A stretch of DNA of 64,000 nt. Origin: Exobasidium rhododendri. Taxonomy: Eukaryota > Basidiomycota > Exobasidiomycetes > Exobasidiales > Exobasidiaceae. Of the stretch, positions 30,539-41,746 are shown in pieces. A program made the position numbers and the translations under genes. The notes beneath the pieces were generated by a model, which was not told the origin of the DNA, searched no databases, and saw only the letters and a program-made list of their open reading frames with translations. Position 1 is the stretch's first letter. Each line of letters starts with the position of its first letter. The stretch is taken from positions 682,001-746,000 of the forward strand of contig CP110632.1 in NCBI GenBank assembly GCA_026210745.1. Direction: 5' to 3'.

Positions 30539-33184
30539 ATGACTCGCTCAGCGCTGATGGTACTCACATCGACCATCATTTCGCTACTGATTGCGACCAC
30601 ATCAGCTCAAGGCTGGACTACTCCAGCACACAGATCGTCGAGCTTAACGCCGACTCTGGACAATCTACCCAACGCTCGACCTCATCATAGTGAGCGCAAA
30701 TTCACCTCTAGACTCGTTGAGAATGAGCTTGCGAGAGTCAGTGCCCTGATCAAAGACAAAGCACTGGAGCGAATCTGGACAAAGTGAGTGTTTGAGCTAG
30801 ATGAAGGCGGAAACGGGGGATTTGAAAGTGATCGATTGTCCCCACTCATACTTTTCCTTTTCTTCCTCTTTTCTGTGCACAGTGCCTTTCCTAATACACT
30901 CGACACAACAGTCATGTGGCATGATGATGACAAGAAGAAGGCCTACAGCGAAGCCTTCCCAAGAACTTTCTTAGTCACTGGTGACATTACCGCTTTCTGG
31001 TTGAGGGACAGCACAAGTCAGATGGTGAGCGGCAAAGACCTAGACGAACCGGTGTAGATCGACCGTCTCTGACATGTTGTATTGTGTGGACTACCAGAAT
31101 CCTTACCTGCATCTCCTGCAGAAGCATCCTGATCCTAGTGATGAGGTAGCAGTAAAAGACTGGGACAAATTGTATCGTCTCGCGTTGGGACTCTTGTACA
31201 TGCAGTGTGAGGAGTGGTCGATTGTCGTCGAGAGGATGTAAATGATTGCTGACCCTTCTTCCACCTTCAGCTCAGGCGGTTCTCACTCATCCTTACGCAA
31301 ATTCGTTTGGACCGCCAGATGGTGCAAAATTAAACGATAGAAAGAGCTCAGACTCATCCAGTGACTGGCTTTATCCACCTGCACCCGGGCAATACAGCCA
31401 TTGGGGTCCAAGTGCTTCGTCTAACTTCTCCAACGGCATTCCTAACGATGGTACGACAATATGGGAGGGAAAGTGGGAAGTCGACAGTCTGGCAAACTTC
31501 TTTCGACTTGCAGTGAACATTGCAAAGATGTCCAATCGAACTGACTTTGTGCACAATCGTACGTGGCGAATGGCCTCACAGATGGCCATCAGTGCTCTAC
31601 ACTCTCAGCAGAGAGGTACAGAAGCGGAACGTAAGGCATTGGAAGAGGCATTTGAAAGAGAGCGGAAAGAGTCAGAAGCAATGCAGTCTGCCATGTTTGC
31701 GTCAAACCAGGAAGACGTGCAGCATGGCACAATGTTTCACACAGCAGCGGTCAAGCCTGATCGGTGGAGGGTCCATGAGGATGAATTTGCAATTCAGGGT
31801 AGAAGGCCCGCCGTTCCCAATGCGAGAAAGAGACAGACCCCAGAAACGACGAAGAAGGTGCTGACAGAGGAAGAAAAGCTTCGAATTGGAAAAGGAAAGC
31901 AGTCTTCCAGTGTGTTGCTCGATGATAAGAGTGATGATACATCGGAAGCTCTGGGTAATGGAGCATCAGGCGAGATCATTTCCGAATGGGAGCGACGATT
32001 TGAGCCGCTGGCCGGAGGTATCTATCGCTTTCAAAGAGCTTTTCGTTCTGCATCGGAGACAAAGAGTGAGAATGGATTTGGTGAGCCTGCAAAGTACACG
32101 GGAATGGTCAAGAGCGCCTTTCGACCAAGCGACGATGCCACCATTCTTCCCTTTTTCGTGCCTGGAAATGCGTGAGTGCAAAGGGAGAGAGGAAATAGCT
32201 GCTATGCCCCAGTGATCTGAACCTTTACTACTTCTTTTCATCTCGAGACAGCCAATTGGCCGCTGCTCTGTCTGACCTTGTGGCTGTGTTGGACTCGCAT
32301 CCACGCCTGACTGAGGACAAGGTTGTCAAGTCTATTCGAGATGATTGTGACACTCTGGCAGGGGAAATCAATACCGCGATCGAACGGTATGCCATTGTGA
32401 ATCGGAAAGACATGGGCGGCGACGTGTACGCCTACGAAGTGGACGGCTACGGAAGCAACTACTTTATGGACGACGCCAATATACCAAGCCTATTGTCGTG
32501 AGTGGACATGTCGACGAGGGCGGTGTGCATGTTGATGCTCACAGTTGTATGTTCCAACTTTACCCGTCAGGCTGCCATACTTGGGATTCGTCAAGTCTGA
32601 TGATCCAACGTATCTACGCACACGGAAGATGGTACTTTCGAAAGAGACAAACAAGTATCTCTTCAACGGCACAGCTGGATGGGCTATCGGAGGACCTCAT
32701 GTAGGGTACGGGTATGGCTGGCCAATGTCCAGGAGTATGCAGGTGAGAGATGAGAGTGCATGGAGCAGGTTAGCAGTCAGAGACCTAAGATTACCCTCTT
32801 GATCTGATCTAGATCCTGACAACGACATCGCGAGAGGAACAACTAGATGCACTCAGTTTCCTGCGTAGTACGACCGCGGGCACTGGACTCATTCACGAAA
32901 GCGTCAACGTCGACAATCCCAGTGACTTCGTGAGTGTAACCATAGCAGTGAGACTATTTTCCCCTGCTAAAATTTACTTCTTACATCTTCCAGACTCGAT
33001 CTTGGTTTGCCTGGACAAACGTGGGTAGCGATCCGAGTCAAAGGGGGAAGCAAGATAGCCCGATGGACACTTACATTCTCTTTCTGTTCATCTTTGGCCT
33101 TTGGCACTCCAGGGCTTGTATGGTGAGGCAATACTTCATGTCTTGAGCACGAATCCAGACCTCCTCACAGACCACGTCTACTAA
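30539..33184 (+). CDS. secreted metal-independent alpha-mannosidase, GH125
   Basis: Nine exons: 30539-30783, 30883-31024, 31098-31206, 31271-32171, 32252-32497, 32571-32742, 32813-32929, 32994-33020 and 33113-33184. They total 676 aa. A signal peptide is clear (hydrophobic residues ~6-20, TSAQG). GH125 (old DUF1237) motifs run in order: TTVMWHDDD, GDITAFWLRDSTSQM, LTHPYANSFGP, a KWEVDSLANFFRLA helix, YEVDGYGSNYFMDDAN, GTAGWAIGGPHVGYGYGWPM, GLIHESVNVDNP and TRSWFAWTN followed by GLYGEAILHVL. The Glu in HESV matches the family's presumed catalytic base. Family enzymes are exo-alpha-1,6-mannosidases. A charged insert with possible coiled coil lies in exon 4 (~225-330). It probably trims mannans or N-glycans outside the cell. 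Confidence 0.9.
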
Positions 33185-33398
33185 TAATAATCTTTATGTA
33201 CAATAATACACTATCACAATGGGCAATCTACCACTACTCCAGCACTCTGTACGCTTCGCTGCATTTTCAGCCGCTGATCAATTTTAAATTCATGTATGAG
33301 GAGGCACTTTCGTGCGCCCACTTTGCTGTTGTACGTGCGAGACAGGTCACCTTTCTCCCTTCGGGTATATTTCTTGAGCAGGGTGATAGCCTATTGAC

Positions 33399-33608
33399 TC
33401 AAGCTGCTACTGCCGTCTTTGCTGTACCCTTGCCCCTCTTTGCTTCTCTTTCCTTCCTGGCTTCTGCAGCAGCGAGTCTGTTTGCTCGATCGTCGTCTGT
33501 GTTGGCTGACTGAGCTCGTCGATGAGTAGCCGCTGTCTCTGGGGTTTCTTCTGATGACCCCAGTCTATTGCCTTCAGAGTGAAATGAAGTCGAAAAACAG
33601 TTTCCCAT
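33399..33608 (-). CDS. SVIP-like small Cdc48/p97-interacting protein
   Basis: 69 aa from ATG 33608. It starts MGNCFSTSF, a good N-myristoylation signal (Gly2) with an adjacent cysteine at position 4 that could be palmitoylated. Near residues 40-58, RANRLAAAEARKEREAKRG matches the VCP-interacting motif pattern (Arg, then Ala-Ala, then Arg) of SVIP, a membrane-tethered inhibitor of p97 in ERAD. The small size, N-terminal lipidation signal and motif order all agree with SVIP. The C-terminus after the motif is short (GKGTAKTAVAA), so a downstream exon may be missing. The gene is convergent with GH125 (214 bases between stops). Function is inferred from motifs only. Confidence 0.6.
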   Translation of the reverse strand: MGNCFSTSFHSEGNRLGSSEETPETAATHRRAQSANTDDDRANRLAAAEARKEREAKRGKGTAKTAVAA

Positions 33609-35014
33609 GATGGAGTTCTGGTGAATCGAGGGCGGATTTGTATATCTTGGAAGCAAGCTGCAAGGGAGGCTTTGACTGTTTCCCTTTAGACAAATTTTGA
33701 GATCAGGGAAAGACTACTTATAATCTCCAAGTCACCTCTGCTTGTAACCTCTGGAAGGCGTTCCTTAGCTCTATATCTTCAGGTAGGCACGCGAGCGTCA
33801 ATTTTCGGTCGCTGCCGTGTGCTCAGGAGCGAATAGATCGTGGACGGGTGTTTGCTTGCACGATTGGTAGGAGAGAGGAGCGGGCTGCAAGACCGAAGAG
33901 GAGCGGTTCCAATCCGTCCGCCAAAGCGCGTGCACAGGCCAATTAGCCCAAAGGCTTAAATTCGATCGCTCACCCCAAGGACAGATTCTTCTCTGATCGG
34001 CCTGACGATCCTCGCTTTGACGAACGGCGAGCTTATGCAGCGCAGACTATGCCTCGACTGGTGAATGATGCAGAAAGTATGTCATCATGATACATCAAAG
34101 TTTGATCATGCCGCTGCTAATCATGTCACATTAACATCCTGCTCGGACGACAGCACTTTCGGCCCCTCCCGTGTGGACAAGTAGTCAGTGACTCTCTTCT
34201 TGGCGTTGGCGCAATAAATTCATTTCAAATTCAGAGAAAGAAAACAATTAAGAAAAGGGGATTGGATTAGAAATTACTTTGTAGAACTTTAAATGTGATG
34301 AGTGCGTGGACTGAAGATACATACTGTGGGCGGTCGACTACTGCTCCTCAGCCCACCTTAGGAGCACAAAGGGGTCAGCATCATGGATGCTGTAGCAGAG
34401 AGAAAGAGCACGCAAGGCTGAGCTGATGCCAAATTCGAGGGAGAAAAGGGGGGGTGGAATTTGATTGCAAAAGTAAAGTAAAGGAAAGGAATTTAGATCG
34501 AGGGAGCGAAATCAATCGACCACATATCGCACTGTTCTCAGTGTGGGCTGAGATGACAGATTCTGCTCCACTCTCTCTGTCCTTCAGCCAAGAAGATGTC
34601 GTAGATAGGAACAATAGGCGAAACCTCTTCACGCCCACGAGAGGCTGTACAACAATGGAAGTAGGGCCGACTATCCGATGCCTCCTCAAACACCCAAACG
34701 GCTCCTTTCGAGGGAGAGAGAGAGAGACTGACTAACCAACTGTCTCCCCCCTTTGTCTTCCGCCCCGCCCACGCAAAAGGACACAAACTCAGCACAATGG
34801 ACAATGGCGGGCTTATTATAGATCCCTCTCCCTCTCTTTGTGTGTCTCGGTCTCTTACACATACACAGCTAGCATAGATACTTCCGATAACAATGTGTAC
34901 CTGAAAACTTTACTTTTGCACCCTCAAGAGCGTATCATTCATAAAGAAGTGACCTGCTTCCTTCGCTGCAGATTCCGTCTCAACCTTTTCTTCCCTCGCA
35001 TCAGAGCTTCAGCC
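33609..35014. other. intergenic, no gene seen
   Basis: 1.4 kb with only motif-free short ORFs. A short GA repeat lies near 34713-34728 and a likely promoter for the next gene just after 34800 (TTATTATAG). No tRNA or transposon features recognised. Confidence 0.5.
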
Positions 35015-36004
35015 ATGTATCACTCCAACACTTCTACTTGCTCACTGGGTCTGCCATATACGACCACCAGCGAGCTTGCCTACACCATGGAGAGAGCGTC
35101 ACGACAGCAACCTCAGCCTGAAAAAAAGAGTGGACTACAGCGCAGCAAGAGCAAGTTGAAATCATCTACACTCAAGCGTTCCCAATCGAACTGTTCTCTC
35201 AGGCCATCAGGCTCGATCACACGATCGTCCAGTCCCTTTTCCGTATCGAATTTTGCCCTCCCTGCAATGAAGAGCGAGACAAGCAGCAAAGTGCACCAAC
35301 GAGCAGCCAGCTTGGCGACTGATTCCAGCACTCGCTTCATCAACAGAACACCGCTTGACATACGTCACCTTCCACGATCGTCATCGACAAGAGTCGACAG
35401 AGAAAGAGAGCAGGATTCATCCGAGTCGGAAGACGATTCTTTCGACTTGGAAGAAAAGCGATCGGTGTGGAAATATAGTCAACAGAGGTGGAAGCAGCCC
35501 AGTCATGTAGCCGCGTTTCCTGCTACCGCAAGCGACTTCCGCTTTCCCTCTCCTCCGCCGAGAGATGAGACTGCTTCATCATCATCATCGCCGCCTCAGA
35601 TGACCTCCTTCGCAAGTCCTCCACCAAAGCGTAAGACAAGTGTCAGGCCATCGACTTCACAAGCGAATTGTATAGACACGTCCTGGAATGGCAAGCGAGC
35701 GTGCCAGTCTCGTAACAAGACACTTCCTCTTCCACCATCTTCGCCGGCCGCACTGCCAGACAGGGAGATTACCCTATCGCAAGTTCACCCTCTGAGCATC
35801 TTCCAAAGTAATGAGATGGAGGAGGAGCGTGAGATACTCGAGCCAAATTTGGATATAAAATCGACCAGCACAGACCCGTCCTTCCCTCCGCTGCTTGACG
35901 ATGATGAATGGCGACTTCACAAGACTTTCCAATGGCCCCTTACCATCGCATCACCTCATCGGTACGACCGATGCATCGCTACTTCTGGCTGGACCCAGTA
36001 CTAG
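35015..36004 (+). CDS. Ser/Pro-rich protein of unknown function
   Basis: 329 aa from the ATG at 35015. The frame is open further upstream but without an ATG. I do not recognise a family. Residues ~25-150 are Ser/Arg/Lys-rich (KSGLQRSKSKLKSSTLKRSQ) and look disordered and phosphorylatable. An acidic patch follows (SSESEDDSFDLEEK), then Pro/Ser-rich stretches such as FPSPPPRDE and LPLPPSSPAALP, which could be SH3 or WW ligands. The C-terminus (LLDDDEWRLHKTFQWPL) is the only part that looks ordered. No signal peptide or membrane segment. Codon-level openness over 1 kb in low-complexity sequence supports a real gene. Confidence 0.6.
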   Translation: MYHSNTSTCSLGLPYTTTSELAYTMERASRQQPQPEKKSGLQRSKSKLKSSTLKRSQSNCSLRPSGSITRSSSPFSVSNFALPAMKSETSSKVHQRAASLATDSSTRFINRTPLDIRHLPRSSSTRVDREREQDSSESEDDSFDLEEKRSVWKYSQQRWKQPSHVAAFPATASDFRFPSPPPRDETASSSSSPPQMTSFASPPPKRKTSVRPSTSQANCIDTSWNGKRACQSRNKTLPLPPSSPAALPDREITLSQVHPLSIFQSNEMEEEREILEPNLDIKSTSTDPSFPPLLDDDEWRLHKTFQWPLTIASPHRYDRCIATSGWTQY

Positions 36005-36153
36005 CTCGACGATCATTCGTCAGGATGTTGGCAACTGATTTGCTGCTGATTTCATTCCTCTTTCTCCCCCAATCCACTCTCTCACCCTCTCGCCTGTAGT
36101 CAGAAAACATTGTAATCATACTATAGATGCACGTAATCTCTCATACACCGGTA

Positions 36154-37450
36154 CTACAGCTTACTCTCTTGGCCTTCTCCGAGCACTTTGACGATGACTT
36201 TGCCGCCGCTTCTCTTGTCAGCATCCTGTAGCAAGGGCTGCGCAGAGATACGGTGAGGGGAAAGGGTCAATCACTATTGCACTCTAGTACCTCCTATTCT
36301 CACTCACGAATCCTTGATTTGCGTTGTCAAGACCGTCGAGAACTGTGTCGATGATGGGCACAATCTTGTGTTGGCCGACAAAGTGGATCATCTTCTTGAA
36401 CTCTTCAGCAGAGCCCATCGTGGATCCTTTGGGATGGATGCAGACATCAGCATGAAAGAAATTACCCCATACTTTCTCCTCTTGAGACTCACCCAATAGC
36501 TCGATATTAGACAGCACCTCTCTCATCGTGAAGGATATCTTGGGAACGGCTGTCATGCCGAAACAGACTACCTTTCCACCTGCACGCAGTCCTGCCTTGG
36601 CCGCCTGAACTGGAATCTCCCCTCCAGCGCTGTCTACTACGACATCCAGAAAAGGTCGATCTTTGCTCTTTTCCTTGACTAGGGCGGCCAGCTTCTTAGG
36701 CCAGTCTTTCTCCTTGTATACCACCCCTCCTAGAGCACCCAACTCTACCGCTCGATCAATCTTTCCTTGTGACCCTCCTGTGACAAATACTTTGGCACCT
36801 GCTGCTACAGCGAATTGAAGCGCCAACAAAGCCACACCACCACCGATTCCGGTGATGAGAAGCGTCAGACCCTTTGTCAGCCTTCCCTTAGTGAACAGAG
36901 CTCGGTATGCCGTAACGCCTCCGCAAGGCAAGGCAGCTGCTTGAACGGCATCAAGGTGGGCAGGTACATCGACGATCATATCGTCTTCTACCTGTACGTA
37001 TTCTGCGAATGTTCCTACTCCACCTGTTGGCTTTGTGGTTCCAAGGAGTCCAAATCCTTTTCCGCCCAACTTGTTCTTGGTACTCTCTGGAGAAGCACCT
37101 GGTAGCTCTGCTTCTGGTCCAGTTTCATCGCTCAACCATCCTCGGATGGGCACTAGAACGACTAAACCTTTTGGGTGCTTTGGCTTTTGGCTGCTGCTAC
37201 CGCGAACAACTTTGCCTACACCATCACAGCCAAACGTCGAATTCTCAAACGTCAAGCCGGGATACTGTCCTCCCATTGCCCATTCATCACGACGATTGAA
37301 GCCTGAAGCGTAGATCTTGATCAAGACCATTCCTGGCGCTTCAGCTGGCATTGACACATTGCGAACGACGGCAAGGTGTCGCAGCGGCTTGGGTGAATCT
37401 TCCGGTCCTTTTACAAGCTGGAGCGCTTTGTATGTAGTTGGCAGTGACAT
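36154..37450 (-). CDS. medium-chain (MDR) alcohol dehydrogenase/quinone reductase-like
   Basis: Exons 37450-36308 and 36237-36154 give 408 aa. Without the 70-nt intron the frame ends seven codons later, whereas splicing gives a sensible C-terminus ending GGKVIVKVLGEGQESKL. The N-terminal GroES-like domain shows KIYASGFNRRDEWAMGG and FGCDGVGKVV. It lacks the cysteine/histidine set for catalytic or structural zinc, so a zinc-free NADPH reductase is likely. The Rossmann domain has LLITGIGGGVALLALQFAVAAGAKVFVTGG, a variant of the usual GxGxxG motif, and DVVVDSAGGE. Substrate not determinable; quinones or enones are common. Upstream, an overlapping minus-strand ORF (37341-37697) is probably spurious. 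Confidence 0.87.
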
Positions 37451-38233
37451 AGGTGTAATGAGAATCTCGTCGAGTCAGAAGAGGGTGATGATGAAGAAGC
37501 TCAAAATTTTCCTCCCTTACTTGATACTTGCGGGGTACGGCAGGACGTCGAAGAAGTAAGCCGGAGTGGAGGTCGCTCGATTGCGTCTTCTGCGCGTCAA
37601 TTTTCTTCCACTTCACCTCCTTTCCCAGTGCGCTAACGTCCTGCCTGCTGCATGACGAGCTCAGCCAGCCTGCTATGCTCCTCTTTTGTTCTGCCATACA
37701 AATAATGGTACAGACGGGATGGGAGGTGGAAAGAGAGCTTCTTCAGCCACCATCCCCGAGCGGTAGACCTCGTCTGACAGACACATGCTTGCGAAGCGAC
37801 GCTGCACCTTCTCAAAAGGAGGTGAAGATTTACTCTCCGCTTCTGACTTCAGCGTCGACTCGCCACCGTCGTATGCTCTAAAGCGATGCAGCGATGATTT
37901 CTCATTCTTACAGAAAGAGCTGTATGGTCTGTCGTCTGGTGAGAGCGCAAGGACCACGTTGTTAATCATGATGTAGCAAGACATGTATACATGCGACAAT
38001 TTTCGGAAGCCGCTTCAAGCTTCACACTCAGTCACCTCTTACCAGCTGTCCTGCCTTTTCCGCACAAGAGTGCTTGGCACTCTTGCACTGCACTTGTCTC
38101 CCCTCATCTTGTCCTACTAAAAGCTCCTGAAGTGCTGTCTTGTTCCTCTCTCGCATACCTTTACGTGACCTTCCTATTCTTCAAGAGATTTGCCTTAGTT
38201 GCCTTCGATCCTCGTCTTCCTTCAATCCTCAGC
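37451..38233. other. intergenic, no gene seen
   Basis: About 780 bases between the MDR gene (minus) and the first secreted-protein gene (plus), so two divergent promoters. Several short ORFs on both strands lack motifs. Confidence 0.45.
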
Positions 38234-38698
38234 ATGCATTTCCACCACTTGCTCTTCACCTGTCTAGTCGCCGCTCTGACAGTACCTGGCATTGCATTGG
38301 CAGCACCAGGCGATCCTACATGCAGAGAGTACAACTACAATTCTGGAAAGGCAATGGTAGCGAACAGGAATGGTGTACCGCTGCAAGCAGAATCGGACCC
38401 TGGCTCCTACGGACTGCAAGCCTACTGGCAAGACGCAACCGGAACTCGTCAGTTCAGTATAGAGAATGGCAAAAATGGTCCAAAGGGAGAGATGACGATC
38501 AATCTGCTCAAGGATGAAGGTCAGAATCTCCTCAAGATGGACATAGAGTCGAGCATGGGTGCAGGAGAAGTTGTTCAATCTAGGTACTACTGGATCGACG
38601 GCGCCTCCTACTGCCGTTCAAGTCCTGTACTACCAGGCAAGATCGCGAGGATCAGGGTGCTGAAGGTTGTTCATCAAGGTGGTGTTCCTGTAGTATAG
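38234..38698 (+). CDS. small secreted protein, cluster member 1
   Basis: 154 aa. The start is ATG 38234, giving a textbook signal peptide (hydrophobic core LLFTCLVAALTVPGIALA, cut near ALA-APG). The mature part opens APGDPTCREY, closely like cluster member 3 (HPGDYTECREY). It has only two cysteines, one at the start and one near the end, in YYWIDGASYCRSS. The end motif (aromatic, Asp, Ser-x-Cys, then a hydrophobic strand IARIRVLKVV) recurs in members 2 and 3. No enzyme or carbohydrate-binding motif is seen. Size, signal peptide, two conserved cysteines and tandem arrangement resemble fungal effector-type proteins. The function is unknown. Confidence 0.75.
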   Translation: MHFHHLLFTCLVAALTVPGIALAAPGDPTCREYNYNSGKAMVANRNGVPLQAESDPGSYGLQAYWQDATGTRQFSIENGKNGPKGEMTINLLKDEGQNLLKMDIESSMGAGEVVQSRYYWIDGASYCRSSPVLPGKIARIRVLKVVHQGGVPVV

Positions 38699-40102
38699 TT
38701 CTCTGACATTCTGTCGGCTTCTCAAGATCGTCAGTCATCTTTATAGACCGACGCCGGTTCATTAAATAAAGCTATTCAGTTTTCCTAGACCACCCTTGGC
38801 ACACTTTTGATGACATGTTCTTGTGTAGAATGTTCGATGACCATCTCTACTCTCACTTTCGACCGGTCCTTGCATCAGAACAATGCCAGCTTTGCTCTCC
38901 ACCCACCCCCCTCTCGTGTCAGCTCTTTCTTGCTACTTCTTGATTGCTCAAAAGCCACTCTTCCTCCTTCCGACTCCGCTTTTAGCACATGTCTACAGTG
39001 TAGAAAGAGAGAGGGACGGGTGAGCAAGAAGTGGCTCCGAAAGACAATATGGCTCGAGGCAGTGAATCTTTGACATGACGTCTTCAACATTTTTTGTGAT
39101 TGACTTCGGAAGCTGGTTGAGACCGCTGCTGTATAAAAGGGGAGCAATTTTTTGGTAATGCGCTCACAAGCGTTTCCTCAATTTGCTCGCTGTGCTAGCG
39201 ACTCTTCAACTTCGACTCGATGCAGCCCGCGGCCCTACCCAAGATCATGGCCGTTTCAGCGTCATCTGCGCAACACTGCTTGGGAATCCTGTAGTACCGT
39301 AGTTTGGATGAGGCAACAAGAGACATTTCTCACCTCGGGGGCACTTGAAGGCGGAGAATCGAGTGCAACCTTGCCTGCATCTCTTCGTGCTGAAAGAAGG
39401 AGATAGCCTGATATCAGCTAAGCAACGAGGGAGGAAGAGCAGTAGAAGCAAAATCAGAGAGAGGAGCCCAAAGTTACAGCGTTTCCACCACACATGCCAA
39501 GCTCCGCGTCGTCTCTGCATCTCCTCCAAGCGCCAAAGACAATCTAACCAGCTGTATTGAGTTTGGCACTGGCGTCACTTAGTCTCCGACTTTGTGCCCC
39601 CTCAGTCCGTGCCCAACTCAGATGCGGAGAAGAGCGAAGAGCGCCTCAGCACTCTCGACTCCGACTTCCCGGTGGCAGCGTCGTTCCCTCAGCCTTTCAC
39701 CTGAAAGTAGCGCTCAGACCTGTGCTTTCTTGATTGTGTCGAGGGACATACGTCTAATAGCATGCCAGATCGTCGTGCCGGTAGGTAAAAGTCAAGAAAT
39801 ACAAGCGCCCACTGGCGTAAAAGCGCCAAACCAGCTCGACGATGCGTGTCCGCTGCTTTAAGATGGTGATGCAAGGTTTTTTCCAGAATCTTCATATAAG
39901 AGGGTGGGTACGGTATTACTACCAGGCAAAGTATTTTCACCCACTTCCCTCTTTTGTCCCTATCGAATCAAACACTCTCTTTTATTCCCACACCGATCTC
40001 CTGTTCCGGCTCAAGGTGAGTTGCCGTGATTGAATCTGTCTTATCCTGAAAAGACATTGTGCTCACTTCCGTCTCTCCTCTCGTCGTTTCAGCCTCATCA
40101 GC
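38699..40102. other. intergenic within secreted-protein cluster
   Basis: 1.4 kb, long for this locus. TATAAAAG at 39132-39139 is a good TATA box but no signal-peptide ORF follows. Small frames at 39152-39861 lack motifs. A second TATA-like ATATAAG at 39894-39900 fits member 2. A probable 5' leader intron for member 2 runs 40016-40092 (CAAG/GTGAGT ... GTTTCAG). Confidence 0.5.
39132..39139 (+). promoter_or_regulatory. orphan TATA box
   Basis: TATAAAAG, close to the ideal TATA sequence, lies in the gap between cluster members 1 and 2, about 970 bases upstream of the nearest secreted-protein ATG. No coding frame with family features starts within the next 300 bases. Confidence 0.35.
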
Positions 40103-40558
40103 ATGCAATTCCTAAAGCTCGCCCCCCTCTTTGCACTCGTAGCATTTACTACTGCTTCCTCGATTAATCAAGCAACCACTTACGATCCCTGCGTTTTGGT
40201 GACCACCTCCGTTACTGCATTGAATCTGAAGCCATTGACCCGAGCCAACGATCTCTTCGTGCAAGACGACTTCTTCCAGGAGTTCTTCCTTCAAACGAAT
40301 TCAGGGAGCGAATACAAAGCTCAAGTGATCTATGGCCCCAATGGGAGGGACCTTAGCATGCAACACAGACGAACGGAAGACAACGGCCGTCATGACCCCA
40401 AGCGTGTACTCTTCCGATTCTACACAAAGGCACAAGACGCCTATATCTGGTTGGACAGGAACTCGCAATGTCGGGGTCAGCTTGACTTTGACTACAAGGA
40501 CATTGTACAGGTTGAGGCCTTCAGGGAAGGAGGTCCTGACGATCCCAAACGCGACTAA
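40103..40558 (+). CDS. small secreted protein, cluster member 2
   Basis: 151 aa. Signal peptide at residues 1-~18 (LKLAPLFALVAFTTASS). Two cysteines, in TYDPCVLV near the start of the mature protein and in WLDRNSQCRG near the end. Clear similarity to member 3: NSGSEYKAQVIYGP against DSGSEFKVQLVPS, a following MQHRR / LRHVRR, and an aromatic strand ending in Ser-x-Cys. The shared core therefore has SGSE[YF]K, a basic RR pair, and the terminal cysteine. A 77-nt leader intron 16 bases before the ATG region (40016-40092) is likely. No known domain. It is inferred to be a diverged tandem paralogue of members 1 and 3. Confidence 0.78.
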   Translation: MQFLKLAPLFALVAFTTASSINQATTYDPCVLVTTSVTALNLKPLTRANDLFVQDDFFQEFFLQTNSGSEYKAQVIYGPNGRDLSMQHRRTEDNGRHDPKRVLFRFYTKAQDAYIWLDRNSQCRGQLDFDYKDIVQVEAFREGGPDDPKRD

Positions 40559-41746
40559 ATTATGGCAAGATGGGTACGAATGAGGGACACCCCACTCTGT
40601 CTCATTGCCATGTAGCTTCTTCTCTCTTTCCGGCCAATCGCCTTCGAATCTTATACTTTTCTCTACCCTTTCTATGCTGTGACAATCGTGCTTTGCTTTC
40701 GATAGAGTCCGAAACTAAATTCTTAGACTGTGAGAATCTGATATAAGGTCATTCCTGTTTCTTCCCCTCCTTTTCTCAACCGTGCCGTTTGATGAAATCG
40801 CCATCACGCTTGGAGAGCATGTCTCACCTGTTAATGTATCCACCTACCACTTAATCTCACGGGCGCCATACGTACATCACCATCTGCACTTCATTCTGAT
40901 CAGTGATGTGGTACGAATCGTCCCTTCATAATCGTGCTCGAAGTCTGCAGCAAGTCTAGTCGCGACGTTATCCAGAATGCAAATCGTGTCTAAACTATGT
41001 TCCTCCTTTCGAAACGAGAGATCACCGTGGGTGGCCTCTGCTTCTTTTCAGACTCCTCTTGAACTTTGTGTGCTATCTCACGTAATGTCAAGGCGAGGCA
41101 AAAAGAGGCTTTGCCTGTGCCTTTGGATCTGGGCGCGGGGAGTGGACCTTGAAAATTCAGGTCCAACAAATGTGCAGTCCGCATCGAACGCCGCGATGAG
41201 GGGCGATGAGGCGTCGAGCCATCTGGTTTTGTGAGAAAGAAGATGAGAACGACGCCCTTCTTCAAATGTCCCACAGCCCATCGCGCGGACACGAACACCC
41301 TCCAGCTGGGGAACAACGGTTACGGGGAAGTGCACCTTGTCGAAACGTCAGAGCAGAACAAGAGTCTGTGTTTAAATTCAGCCGCGCATCACAGAAAAAG
41401 GATCTACCTTCCTCACGACGCTCCAACTTCCGGAGATGTCCAGTGGTAGAAGAATAGACGGCGTCGAGGCGCTCTAAGCCCAGAAATCGACGCCTTGAAG
41501 TCCTCATGACCTAGTGAATGACTGCAAAGACATCTCCAGACACTCCCAGAATGACTGTTGTTCTTGGTGAGTTAAAAGCAGTGAGCTCTGGAGACGTTAC
41601 CAGACATCTTTCCACATCACATCTCTCAGCCCTCCCATCAGACGCTCCTCTCCATCCCTTTTCTTTTGTCTATTCCATAGGCTCCTTTTCATACGTCCCA
41701 CACGACACCACGCAAACAAACTTCCTACTCTCATTTGACAACAACA
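40559..41746. other. intergenic within secreted-protein cluster
   Basis: 1.2 kb. Short frames at 40977-41507 on both strands have no signal peptide or family motif. GATATAAG at 40739-40746 is TATA-like but has no supported gene after it. Confidence 0.45.

Noticed and set aside
33890-33930. tRNA-like T-loop sequence (GGTTCCAATCC)
   Set aside because: No matching acceptor stem, D-loop or anticodon arm can be folded around it by eye.
37341-37697. Minus-strand 118-aa ORF overlapping the MDR gene start
   Set aside because: It overlaps the MDR coding region in another frame and has no recognisable domain.
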